DNA of 6,041 bases, from assembly GCA_964435965.1 (NCBI GenBank), contig CAYTBB010000073.1, positions 1-6,041 on the forward strand, written 5' to 3'. The stretch comes from 20-14-all-45-10 sp964435965 (GTDB taxonomy: Bacteria > Chloroflexota > Dehalococcoidia > GIF9 > AB-539-J10). This document shows, piece by piece, positions 1-5,398 of this stretch. Position 1 is the stretch's first letter. Each line of letters opens with the position of its first letter. The notes under the pieces are model-generated. The model had not been told where the DNA came from, ran no database searches, and saw only the letters and a program-made list of their open reading frames with translations. The position numbers were made by a program, and so were the translations under genes.

Positions 1-121
1 TTGGGCGACTGTGCCTGATAAATCAGGCAACTACAAAAATTTGGGGGTGAAACACGTCCGAGATGGCTGAAATTGAACGGGGAATCAAAATTAAACGGAC
101 TCAACGACAGTAGGAAGTAAG
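1..121. other. Leader upstream of argG with a small hairpin; no supported gene
   Basis: This stretch holds no gene I can support. One frame is open from the left edge to a TGA at 68-70, giving only 22 codons; it could be the tail of an upstream gene but resembles nothing I recognise. A hairpin lies at 12-29: TGCCTGA (12-18) pairs with TCAGGCA (23-29) around a four-base loop. It is not followed by a run of T on either strand, so it is not a classical terminator. Just before argG, AGGAAG at 112-117 serves as its ribosome binding site. No convincing -35/-10 pair was found. Confidence 0.4.
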
Positions 122-1327
122 ATGTCAGATAAAGCAGTTCTAGCTTACAGCGGTGGTCTGGATACCTCTGTAGCCATAAAGTGGCTCAAGGAAAGATATA
201 GCCTGAAGGTTATCACTCTTACTGCGGATATAGGTGGCTATAGCAATCTCGAAGCTATTAGGCAAAAGGCACTTGATATAGGAGCGCTAAAAGCGCTAGT
301 AGTGGATGCCAAAGAAACTTTTATAAAATCCTTTGTTTTCCCCGCTCTTCAAGCTGATGCCATTTATGAGGGTCAATATCCTCTAGCCACTGCGCTAGGG
401 CGTCCTCTCATCGCCCAACTTTTAGTGGCTACGGCTAAAAAAGAAGGAGCTACCATTGTAGCTCATGGCTGCACCGGCAAGGGCAACGACCAGGTAAGAT
501 TCGATGTAAGCATAGCCGCTCTGGCTCCTGAGCTCAAAGTGATAGCTCCAGCCAGAGAGTGGAATATGACCAGAGAGCAAACAATTGCCTATGCCCAGGA
601 TCATAATATTCCTGTTCCGGCTACAACGGCTAGCCCATATTCCGTTGACGAAAATTTGTGGGGAAGGAGCATTGAATGCGGCGCCCTGGAAGACCCCTGG
701 AGTGAGCCTCCCAAGGATGTCTTTGCCTGGACAAGATCCCTGGAAGAAACACCGGGACAACTTAGCTATGTGGAGATCGGTTTTGAAAAAGGCATACCGC
801 TAAGCCTTGATGACGAAAATTTGGACGGGGTCACGCTTGTTCGGAGAATTCACGAGTTAGCCGGCGAGCATGGTATAGGCAGGATTGACCATGTGGAAAA
901 CAGATTAGTGGGCATAAAATCGAGGGAGGTTTATGAGGCACCAGCGGCTACTGTGCTGCTCAAAGCTCACCAAGCTTTAGAGGATCTGGTGCTGACCAAA
1001 GAGCAGCTCCGCTTTAAGGCAAAAGTAGCTAGCGAATATGCTGACCTTATTTACAATGGATTATGGTTTACTGGTCTTCGCCAAGACTTGGCTGCTTATG
1101 TGGAAAGTTCGCAAAGATATGTTACTGGCATTGTGAAGGTCAAGCTTCACAAAGGCAATTGCCGAATAGTGGGTAGAAAGTCTCCCTATTCCCTCTACAA
1201 TTTCAGCCTGGCTACTTATGATAAAGGTGATGTCTTCGACCAAAGTGCCTCCCCCGGCTTTATTCATATCTGGGGTTTGCCAGTAAGAACTCAGGCGAGA
1301 GTGCAACCACCGGAACTACCTGAATAA
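122..1327 (+). CDS. argG: Argininosuccinate synthase
   Basis: The enzyme joins citrulline and aspartate using ATP to make argininosuccinate, the penultimate step of arginine synthesis, in the cytoplasm. The 401-residue product has the usual family length. The N-terminal nucleotide-binding PP-loop SGGLDTS is at residues 10-16. EGQYPLATALGRP (83-95) and HGCTGKGNDQVRF (115-127) carry citrulline, aspartate and ATP contacts in the family. SVDENLWGRSIECG (174-187) is the next signature block. The C-terminal part has the typical KSPYSLYNFSLATYD stretch. The ATG at 122 is chosen because AGGAAG ends four bases before it and the product starts right before the first beta strand and PP-loop. One small oddity: the DVGQ-like motif after the first helix reads DIGG here (36-39). 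No argH is visible downstream; radC follows after 77 bases and may be cotranscribed. The identification is secure. Confidence 0.97.
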   Translation: MSDKAVLAYSGGLDTSVAIKWLKERYSLKVITLTADIGGYSNLEAIRQKALDIGALKALVVDAKETFIKSFVFPALQADAIYEGQYPLATALGRPLIAQLLVATAKKEGATIVAHGCTGKGNDQVRFDVSIAALAPELKVIAPAREWNMTREQTIAYAQDHNIPVPATTASPYSVDENLWGRSIECGALEDPWSEPPKDVFAWTRSLEETPGQLSYVEIGFEKGIPLSLDDENLDGVTLVRRIHELAGEHGIGRIDHVENRLVGIKSREVYEAPAATVLLKAHQALEDLVLTKEQLRFKAKVASEYADLIYNGLWFTGLRQDLAAYVESSQRYVTGIVKVKLHKGNCRIVGRKSPYSLYNFSLATYDKGDVFDQSASPGFIHIWGLPVRTQARVQPPELPE

Positions 1328-1331
1328 GTAA

Positions 1332-1371
1332 AAGTTCTTCTCTGCTTTGCCGAAAGAGAGTCGGAAAACTT
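1332..1371 (+). other. Imperfect stem-loop between argG and radC
   Basis: A nested inverted repeat follows the argG stop. Outer arms AAGTT (1332-1336) and AACTT (1367-1371) enclose an inner stem. In the inner stem CTCT-g-CTTT (1340-1348) pairs with AAAGAGAG (1353-1360) around the loop GCCG, with one bulged G. There is no T-run after it, so intrinsic termination is doubtful. It could be a 3'-end stabilising hairpin or chance structure. radC begins 33 bases later with its own ribosome binding site. Confidence 0.3.
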
Positions 1372-1404
1372 AACTTGCAGCCTGGAGAGTAGAAAGGGGC
1401 AATT

Positions 1405-2124
1405 ATGCAGCGGAAACCTCAGGAAGCACCTAAGACAAGCAATCCCCAATTACCCTGGGAAGGACATAGGCAAAGGTTACGGGAGAAATTCAATCAGTCT
1501 GGACTGGCGGCATTCCTTGATTACGAGATTGTTGAACTATTACTGACCCTGGGTGGTACGCGTGGCGATTGCAAACCACAGGCCAAAGAAGCAATAAAAA
1601 GGTTCAAAACCTTGCGGGGAGTTTTAGCCGCTTCTAGTGAAGAACTGCAAGAGATTAAAGGTATTGGTCCAGCCAACGCCTTCGCCATCAAGCTGATACA
1701 GGAACTATCCCAGAAGTTCCTCGAGGAGCAGATTCTCGATAAGCCCTATTGCAAGTCCTCAAAAGAGGTTTTCGATTATCTATACCTCTCTATGCGTGAC
1801 CTCAAAAAAGAGACCTTCAAAGTTATGTTCCTCAATGCCCAAAATCAAGTTATCGCAGTAGAAAACCTCTTTGAAGGGACATTAACCGCTAGCGCTGTCT
1901 ATCCCCGGGAAATCATCGAGAAGGCCATCAAATACAATGCTGCTGCTCTAATCTTTGTCCACAATCACCCGGCGGGAAATCCTGAGCCCAGCGATAACGA
2001 TAAACAAATAACCAGGGATTTGGTCTTCGCTGGCAATATCATGCAGATTAAGGTCTTAGACCACATCATCATAGGCGATAATAGGTACTTTAGCTTTGCC
2101 GACAAAGGGCTAATCGAGGAATAA
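1405..2124 (+). CDS. radC: RadC family JAB-domain protein
   Basis: The 239-residue product is a RadC-type protein. The family was once linked to DNA repair, but its true role is unsettled; it is a putative JAMM/JAB metal-dependent hydrolase. The N-terminal half (about 20-105) holds the usual helical region with a helix-hairpin-helix motif around KGIGPANAFAIKL (85-97), suggesting DNA binding. The C-terminal half is the JAB domain. HNHPAGNPEPSDND (186-199) gives the HxH...S..D metal site (H186, H188, S196, D199), preceded by a likely catalytic glutamate (E153 in ENLFEGTL). VLDHIIIGDNRYFSF (218-231) is the family's closing block. All expected metal-site residues are present, so the gene looks intact and active. 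AAAGGGG at 1393-1399 lies five bases before the ATG. It is probably cotranscribed with argG, though the two have no known functional link. The symbol is given by family. Confidence 0.93.
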   Translation: MQRKPQEAPKTSNPQLPWEGHRQRLREKFNQSGLAAFLDYEIVELLLTLGGTRGDCKPQAKEAIKRFKTLRGVLAASSEELQEIKGIGPANAFAIKLIQELSQKFLEEQILDKPYCKSSKEVFDYLYLSMRDLKKETFKVMFLNAQNQVIAVENLFEGTLTASAVYPREIIEKAIKYNAAALIFVHNHPAGNPEPSDNDKQITRDLVFAGNIMQIKVLDHIIIGDNRYFSFADKGLIEE

Positions 2125-2232
2125 GGGCAGAATTTCTTAAACCTGCAAAAAAGAGACGCTATTTAAATGGAGCTCCTCAATCCAGCGACGGAACACTGTT
2201 TAGGCACAATTAACCAGAGCGCGATTGAATTT

Positions 2233-2278
2233 GTTACCCACGTATTTGAAGGTGACTGGAAAACTGCACATTTCGTCA
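2233..2278 (+). repeat. Dispersed repeat, copy A (possible insertion-sequence end)
   Basis: The core at 2246-2278 matches 5013-5045 at 31 of 33 positions in the same orientation; both end in ACTGCACATTTCGTCA. Similarity continues weakly upstream to GTTAC at 2233, with small gaps. No transposase is adjacent. The sharp right boundary, just after GTCA, and the presence of two copies in gaps only suggest a conserved terminus left by a mobile element. An IS21-type end is a guess from general appearance, not shown by the sequence. Flanking bases beyond GTCA differ between the copies. Confidence 0.6.
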
Positions 2279-2289
2279 TGTTGTGCAGT
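2263..2289 (+). repeat. Hairpin at the right edge of repeat copy A
   Basis: ACTGCACA (2263-2270) is the perfect reverse complement of TGTGCAGT (2282-2289), with an 11-base loop. The left arm is inside the shared repeat and the right arm is outside it, so copy B (5030-5037) lacks this hairpin. A further GTGCAG occurs at 2304-2309. The inverted arms may reflect nested element ends or chance. Confidence 0.4.
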
Positions 2290-2302
2290 ATAATAACTCT
2301 AA

Positions 2303-2587
2303 AGTGCAGCATTTAATGAAGCGCCCACATTAAGAAATGGGAAAGATGCCCTCGATTATTTTGCTGAATTTCAACAGGTTATGTTTCCAAATTGTTTTCC
2401 AAGTAAAAATGATTTTTATGATGTCATGCACATCTCTATACACTATCTGTTCTCTAGGGATATATTCTTGACAAGGAATTGGCATGATTTTAGAGCGGAT
2501 AAATTGCAGGAGAAATTTAGTGACTTGGTGATTCTAAGACCGCAACAGCTTATAAACGTACTCAATGATGCTATGTGCATCTTCTAA
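2303..2587 (+). pseudogene. Remnant of a PIN-like domain protein (3' part only)
   Basis: A frame open from just after a TAA at 2300-2302 to the TAA at 2585-2587 encodes about 94 residues with protein-like composition. The first ATG is at 2381, but coherent sequence (FNEAP..RNGKDALDYFAEF) extends upstream of it with no start codon, so the gene appears to have lost its 5' part. The segment DVMHISIHYLFSRDIFLTRN followed by ..DF and later FSDLVILRPQQLI fits the C-terminal pattern of PIN-like nucleases: an acidic D before a helix, D before a strand ending in T-N/R, and a final strand before TP/RP. PIN domains are metal-dependent ribonucleases, often toxins of toxin-antitoxin pairs. The assignment is by pattern only. 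The remnant begins 24 bases after repeat copy A, consistent with truncation by an insertion. No ribosome binding site precedes 2381. Confidence 0.45.
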
Positions 2588-2718
2588 AGTGCAATCTAGA
2601 GCTAATATGCTCACTAGCTCTTGCCTAGGATGACTTAACAAAAAACCAGATAGTGACGTTGCCTATGAACGACTAAAGATGCCGAACATAGCTCCACTGC
2701 AACTAAAGTAATGCCTGA

Positions 2719-2749
2719 CAGCTTAACGGCGATATGTGCCGGTTAGCTG
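2719..2749 (-). terminator. Inverted repeat spanning the ybhB stop codon
   Basis: CAGCTTAACGGC (2719-2730) pairs with GCCGGTTAGCTG (2738-2749) at 10 of 12 positions around a seven-base loop. It includes the YbhB stop codon (TAA, read on the minus strand at 2723-2725) and its last codons. Downstream on the minus strand the sequence is only mildly T-rich (ATTACTTTAG), so it is a weak candidate terminator or 3'-end hairpin for the lipoprotein mRNA. Confidence 0.4.
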
Positions 2750-3313
2750 ACCTTGGGCGAGGACATGTCCCTGCATAGCATCGAGAACTTGCTTCTTAGA
2801 GGCCCCTGCCTTCAAATCCAAGGTGTCATCCAGTGCATAAAGGGTAAACTGATATCGGTGCGAACGTCCAGGTGGTGGACAAGGACCACCGTAGCCGGTT
2901 TTTCCAAAGTCATTCTTGCCTTGCAGAGCTCCGCCAGCAAGCTGGGCTTGAGTAGGTACGGCCTTTGGCAATTCCCGGCTGTTAGACGGAATGTTGAATA
3001 GAATCCAGCGTGTGAATACACCACCGGGGGCATCTAGATCATCCAGTATAAGGGCGAAGGGCTGAGTCCCTGCGGGTGGTTCACGCCACACAAGCCGTGG
3101 CGATATATCCTGTCCTTGACAGGTGTACTTAGTGGGTATTGTATCCCCCTCCTGAAATACTGGGCTCAACACGGGTAATACCATTTCTCCCTCCTTCTGT
3201 GGTTGTTCCTTGGGTTCACAACCTGTCACCAACATGGCGACAAGACAAAGTATCATGAAGAGGACAGCTACTTGGCCTATGCTGTTATGCTTTGTAAGAT
3301 GATTAGCCTTCAT
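2723..3313 (-). CDS. YbhB/YbcL (PEBP) family lipoprotein
   Basis: The 196-residue product belongs to the phosphatidylethanolamine-binding / Raf kinase inhibitor-like family, whose bacterial biochemical role is not established. Residues 1-32 form a lipoprotein signal: charged start, hydrophobic core VAVLFMILCLVAML, then lipobox LVTGC with the lipidated cysteine at 32. The protein is therefore likely anchored on the outside of the membrane. The mature domain carries the ligand-pocket blocks: DDLDAPGG at 91-98, TRWILFNIP at 101-109, and FGKTGYGGPCPPPG with HRY at 136-154, including the conserved H152. The first block usually reads DPDAP; here a leucine (L93) replaces proline, which may slightly alter the pocket. 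The ATG at 3311-3313 is chosen because it gives a complete signal peptide; AAGG lies about ten bases upstream. It is the only minus-strand gene, with its own promoter, and is convergent with radC. Cytoplasmic members of the family lack the signal peptide. Confidence 0.93.
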   Translation of the reverse strand: MKANHLTKHNSIGQVAVLFMILCLVAMLVTGCEPKEQPQKEGEMVLPVLSPVFQEGDTIPTKYTCQGQDISPRLVWREPPAGTQPFALILDDLDAPGGVFTRWILFNIPSNSRELPKAVPTQAQLAGGALQGKNDFGKTGYGGPCPPPGRSHRYQFTLYALDDTLDLKAGASKKQVLDAMQGHVLAQGQLTGTYRR

Positions 3314-3344
3314 GCCAAGTCAACCTTAATTCCTACTAACACAA

Positions 3345-3373
3345 ATCGTAGTTCAAGGAAGTTTTACTGTCAA
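3345..3373 (-). promoter_or_regulatory. Sigma-70-type promoter for ybhB
   Basis: Read on the minus strand, TTGACA (3373-3368) is a perfect -35 box, followed by exactly 17 bases and TACGAT (3350-3345), a four-of-six -10 match that keeps the key T, A and final T. Transcription would start near 3338, giving a short leader of about 25 bases before the lipoprotein ATG. Position, spacing and strand all fit the gene. Confidence 0.7.
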
Positions 3374-3425
3374 TCTGCCTGACAAGCACTACTGCGGATA
3401 TCCCTAGCGCTGGCTCACTGGAGTA

Positions 3426-3461
3426 AACAAAACATCGTTTTGTTAACCCTGCCCTAGGGCA
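3426..3461. repeat. Two adjacent palindromes in the divergent region
   Basis: AACAAAAC (3426-3433) pairs perfectly with GTTTTGTT (3437-3444) around ATC. Six bases later TGCCCTAGGGCA (3450-3461) is a perfect 12-base palindrome. Neither is followed by a T-run that would make a terminator. They lie about 55 bases upstream of the ybhB -35 box and about 175 bases upstream of the galT promoter candidate. Operator sites or DNA-structure elements are possible; no regulator can be named. Confidence 0.4.
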
Positions 3462-3636
3462 ACCTCTCCTCTGTAATTACATTCCACACGGGCATCCGTT
3501 TCGTAGCTGTGCTTACTAACCAATGTGGCTTTCCCCTCGTTGGAACGAAGCCATGGTGCATTCGTGAAGGCAGTAGCTCCGAAAGCCATAATTGCTTTAG
3601 GTGGCGCAGGGCCGCTATGCAAGTGGGAAAGAACCT

Positions 3637-3645
3637 TGATACAAT
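3637..3645 (+). promoter_or_regulatory. Extended -10 promoter candidate for galT
   Basis: TGATACAAT contains TG, one base, then TACAAT, a five-of-six match to the -10 consensus with the extended -10 TG in register. No good -35 box lies 16-18 bases upstream, as is common for extended -10 promoters. Transcription from about 3652 would give a leader of roughly 178 bases before the galT ATG, containing the stem-loops at 3659-3744. Confidence 0.45.
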
Positions 3646-3658
3646 CTAACAGAACAAC

Positions 3659-3744
3659 GGTCTATGAGAGATACTCTACGAGGTTGAGACCATCTTATTA
3701 GGGAAATCTCAAGTGAGAGCTTTCCAAGGATGGGAGTAGCCTTG
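3659..3744 (+). promoter_or_regulatory. Three consecutive stem-loops in the galT leader
   Basis: Three hairpins follow one another. In the first, GGTCT (3659-3663) pairs with AGACC (3687-3691) and encloses a smaller AGAG/CTCT hairpin (3667-3677). In the second, GGAAATCTC (3702-3710) pairs with GAGA-gc-TTTCC (3715-3725) around AAGT, with a two-base bulge. In the third, CAAGG (3725-3729) pairs with CCTTG (3740-3744). They begin a few bases after the predicted transcription start. This matches no riboswitch family I recognise and may be a cis-acting leader or chance. Confidence 0.35.
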
Positions 3745-3829
3745 AGGGACATCTGTAATAGGCACTTTAAGGTTGTGATGCTGCCAGCCATTTATGAGGT
3801 TATGGTTATTTCAGCCTAGGGATAAGAAT

Positions 3830-4834
3830 ATGTCGGAGATAAGACAGGACCCTACAACCAAGGAATGGGTTATCATAGCCAAGGAGAGGGCCAAAAGGCC
3901 GAAGGACTTTGTGCATTTGGAGGCCAGGCCTGAGATTCCAGACTTCTTACCTTCATGTCCTTTCTGTCCTGGCAATGAGAGCATAAACTTCCCTGAGACT
4001 CTGTTATACCAGGGCGAAAAGACCCAGGGCTGGAAGGTAAGAGCCTTTGTTAACAAGTTTCCTGCCCTCACGGCACAGGGCAGCACTGTGAGAAGAGAGG
4101 AAGACGCTTTCTTTTTAGGCCTGGATGGTGTAGGAGTACACGAGGTGATTGTAGAAACGCCCATGCACAACAAGCCGCTCGCCTTGAGAGAGGATTCTGG
4201 GGTGATGGATGTCCTGCTTGCCTATCGAGAAAGATATAATGCGCTCAGACGCATGCCTTTTATTAAACTGATCATCATATTCAAGAACCAAGGTCCATCG
4301 GCTGGTACCTCACTGGAGCATCCCCACTCACAACTGGTAGCCACCCCTATAGTGCCGAGGCATATCAGAATGCAACACGAGGTGGCCATCAGCTACTATG
4401 ATGACACCGGCCGCTGTCTCTATTCTGACTTAGCCGTTCACGAACTTAAGGCGGGCAAGAGAGTGGTGATGGAGACTGAGAGATTTGTCGTCTTTCACCC
4501 TTTTGCCTCTCACCGACCCTTTGAGACGTGGATCTTGCCCAAAATGCATCAGGCTTGCTTCGGCAATGCTTCAGCGGAAGAAATAGAGGAACTGGCTCAC
4601 GTCCTGCGGATAACCTTGCTCAAGCTGTATAGGGGGCTTAATAATCCTGATTTCAACTATGTTATAGACTCCGCCTTCACAGGCGAGGGGAAGGATGACT
4701 ATTACCTGTGGCATCTGAGAATTATCCCCCGACTGACTGAGATGGCAGGGTTCGAGATTGGGTCTGGCATCTACATCAATACTGCTCTACCTGAGGAGAC
4801 AGCTCAGTTCATGCGCGATGTGGAAGTGCAATAG
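3830..4834 (+). CDS. galT: Galactose-1-phosphate uridylyltransferase family protein
   Basis: Family members exchange UMP between UDP-glucose and galactose-1-phosphate in the Leloir pathway; close relatives act on other sugar phosphates or nucleotides. The start at 3830 gives 334 residues beginning MSEIRQDPTTKEWVIIA, the usual family opening, with AGGG at 3818-3821 eight bases upstream. An in-frame ATG at 3794 would add 12 residues but has no ribosome binding site. CPFC (43-46) is the first half of the zinc site. NQGPSAGTS followed by HPHSQ (164-168) is the histidine-triad-like active site, with H166 expected to carry the UMP. The C-terminal domain ends with WHLRIIPRLT and GFEIGSGIYIN, both typical. 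All active-site residues are present. No galK or galE lies nearby, so the true sugar substrate is uncertain; an ADP-glucose phosphorylase-like activity is an alternative. The gene appears to be transcribed alone. Confidence 0.9.
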   Translation: MSEIRQDPTTKEWVIIAKERAKRPKDFVHLEARPEIPDFLPSCPFCPGNESINFPETLLYQGEKTQGWKVRAFVNKFPALTAQGSTVRREEDAFFLGLDGVGVHEVIVETPMHNKPLALREDSGVMDVLLAYRERYNALRRMPFIKLIIIFKNQGPSAGTSLEHPHSQLVATPIVPRHIRMQHEVAISYYDDTGRCLYSDLAVHELKAGKRVVMETERFVVFHPFASHRPFETWILPKMHQACFGNASAEEIEELAHVLRITLLKLYRGLNNPDFNYVIDSAFTGEGKDDYYLWHLRIIPRLTEMAGFEIGSGIYINTALPEETAQFMRDVEVQ

Positions 4835-4997
4835 CTATCTAGAATAAGGCTAAAGTTTCTCTTCCAAAAGCGGAAATGTCAGGATTTCACCTCAACCCTT
4901 GAAGCAGATTTGGACGAAGAATAAAGCCATAGTGAAATTGAAATTCCACCACTTATTTAGTGAAAACTGGTTGACAAATAGGAGGGTACATAGCAAG

Positions 4998-5045
4998 GTT
5001 ACACCCCAGTGCTTGAAGGTAACTAGAAAACTGCACATTTCGTCA
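4998..5045 (+). repeat. Dispersed repeat, copy B (possible insertion-sequence end)
   Basis: The core at 5013-5045 is identical to 2246-2278 at 31 of 33 positions, differing only by two G-to-A changes, and lies in the same orientation. Weaker similarity extends left to GTTAC at 4998. The two copies bracket about 2.7 kb containing the PIN-like remnant, ybhB and galT. No transposase remnant was recognised next to it. Confidence 0.6.
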
Positions 5046-5244
5046 GATTTGTTTAATTCGCCGAAGAGCTCTTACCCAACTGAAACGGCGTGGAACCCTT
5101 CTGAAGTTTGCTCTGCAGTAGAATCAAGGCGATAGCTTGTCTACAAGTTCCTCAGCATCAACCGTAACAGTTCACCACAGCTCTCGATGGCCTTTATTCT
5201 TTTTATTGCCCAGTTTTAGCCATATCACGCTTGTGGAAGACTGT

Positions 5245-5315
5245 GTTACTCGCTAAGTGTTACTTACAAGTTGGTTACTTCGCTATCAGCTGGCAACAGT
5301 TGGCAAGATTGACAA
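5245..5315. repeat. Short phased direct repeats upstream of the LOG gene
   Basis: GTTACT occurs three times, at 5245-5250, 5259-5264 and 5274-5279. The first and third are followed by CGCTA, with one extra T in the third. Next come TGGCAA at 5291-5296 and 5301-5306 and TGACAA at 5310-5315, about ten bases apart. The spacing is near 14-15 and 9-10 bases. Such runs can be binding sites for a regulator, but no family can be named and they could be a degenerate tandem duplication. Confidence 0.4.
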
Positions 5316-5330
5316 ATCGTGGACATTTTT

Positions 5331-5342
5331 CTCCTTAAGGAG
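5331..5342. repeat. 12-base palindrome holding an unused Shine-Dalgarno-like sequence
   Basis: CTCCTTAAGGAG is a perfect palindrome preceded by a run of five T. Its right half plus the next base gives AAGGAGG (5337-5343), a full Shine-Dalgarno match, yet the only nearby in-phase starts open frames of a few codons (for example TTG at 5352, closed by TGA after four codons). The downstream LOG gene has its own site at 5389-5394. Confidence 0.35.
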
Positions 5343-5398
5343 GCAAATAGGTTGAAGGCTGCATGATATGGTAATATTCATTTGCTGTGGAGGGCAAC

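Larger units (their letters stand above)
2125..2722. other. 598-base gap with repeat copy and gene remnant
   Basis: This gap separates radC from the end of the convergent YbhB gene. It holds the first copy of a dispersed repeat (2233-2278), a hairpin partly overlapping it (2263-2289) and a decayed coding remnant (2303-2587). From 2588 to 2718 I see only a 7-bp inverted repeat, AGAGCTA (2598-2604) with TAGCTCT (2615-2621), and no coding signal. No strong terminator for radC was found; GCAG/CTGC near 2127-2146 is weak and lacks a T-run. The mix of repeat and broken gene suggests old insertions followed by decay. Confidence 0.6.
3314..3829. other. Divergent intergenic region between ybhB and galT
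   Basis: About 516 bases separate the start of the minus-strand lipoprotein gene from the chosen start of the galT-type gene. The left part carries the ybhB promoter. The middle (3426-3461) has two adjacent palindromes. The right part has an extended -10 promoter candidate and three stem-loops. The segment from 3462 to 3630 shows no motif I can name. A 58-codon GTG-started frame (3525-3701) lacks a ribosome binding site and is not supported as a gene. Confidence 0.6.
4835..5398. other. 564-base gap with repeat copy and short direct repeats
   Basis: The gap between galT and the LOG-family gene holds repeat copy B (4998-5045), a cluster of short direct repeats (5245-5315) and a 12-base palindrome (5331-5342). 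An ATG-started frame at 4899-5135 (78 codons) runs straight through the dispersed repeat, has no ribosome binding site and no recognisable domain, and is not supported as a gene. The stretch 4925-5045 looks like the end of a decayed mobile element. No clear terminator follows galT. From 5046 to 5240 I see nothing nameable. Confidence 0.55.

Noticed and set aside
422..760. 112-codon minus-strand frame inside argG
   Set aside because: Lies entirely opposite a well-conserved gene and shows no domain; it is a shadow of argG coding.
2167..2316. 49-codon ATG-started frame after radC
   Set aside because: No Shine-Dalgarno sequence, it crosses repeat copy A and overlaps the PIN-like remnant in another frame; most likely chance.
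2598..2621. 7-bp inverted repeat as a terminator
   Set aside because: The loop is ten bases and no T-run follows on either strand.
3525..3701. 58-codon GTG-started frame between ybhB and galT
   Set aside because: No ribosome binding site, overlaps the promoter candidate and first leader stem-loop, and resembles no known family.
3794..3829. Upstream ATG for galT adding 12 residues
   Set aside because: No ribosome binding site precedes it, and the family normally begins at the MSEIRQDP-type start at 3830, which has AGGG at good spacing.
4899..5135. 78-codon ATG-started frame between galT and the LOG gene
   Set aside because: It has no ribosome binding site and no recognisable domain, and it runs through the dispersed repeat, whose other copy is not kept in a comparable frame.
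5309..5337. TTGACA as a -35 box for the LOG gene
   Set aside because: The hexamer is perfect, but 16-18 bases downstream there is no acceptable -10 box, and it is part of the TGRCAA repeat run.
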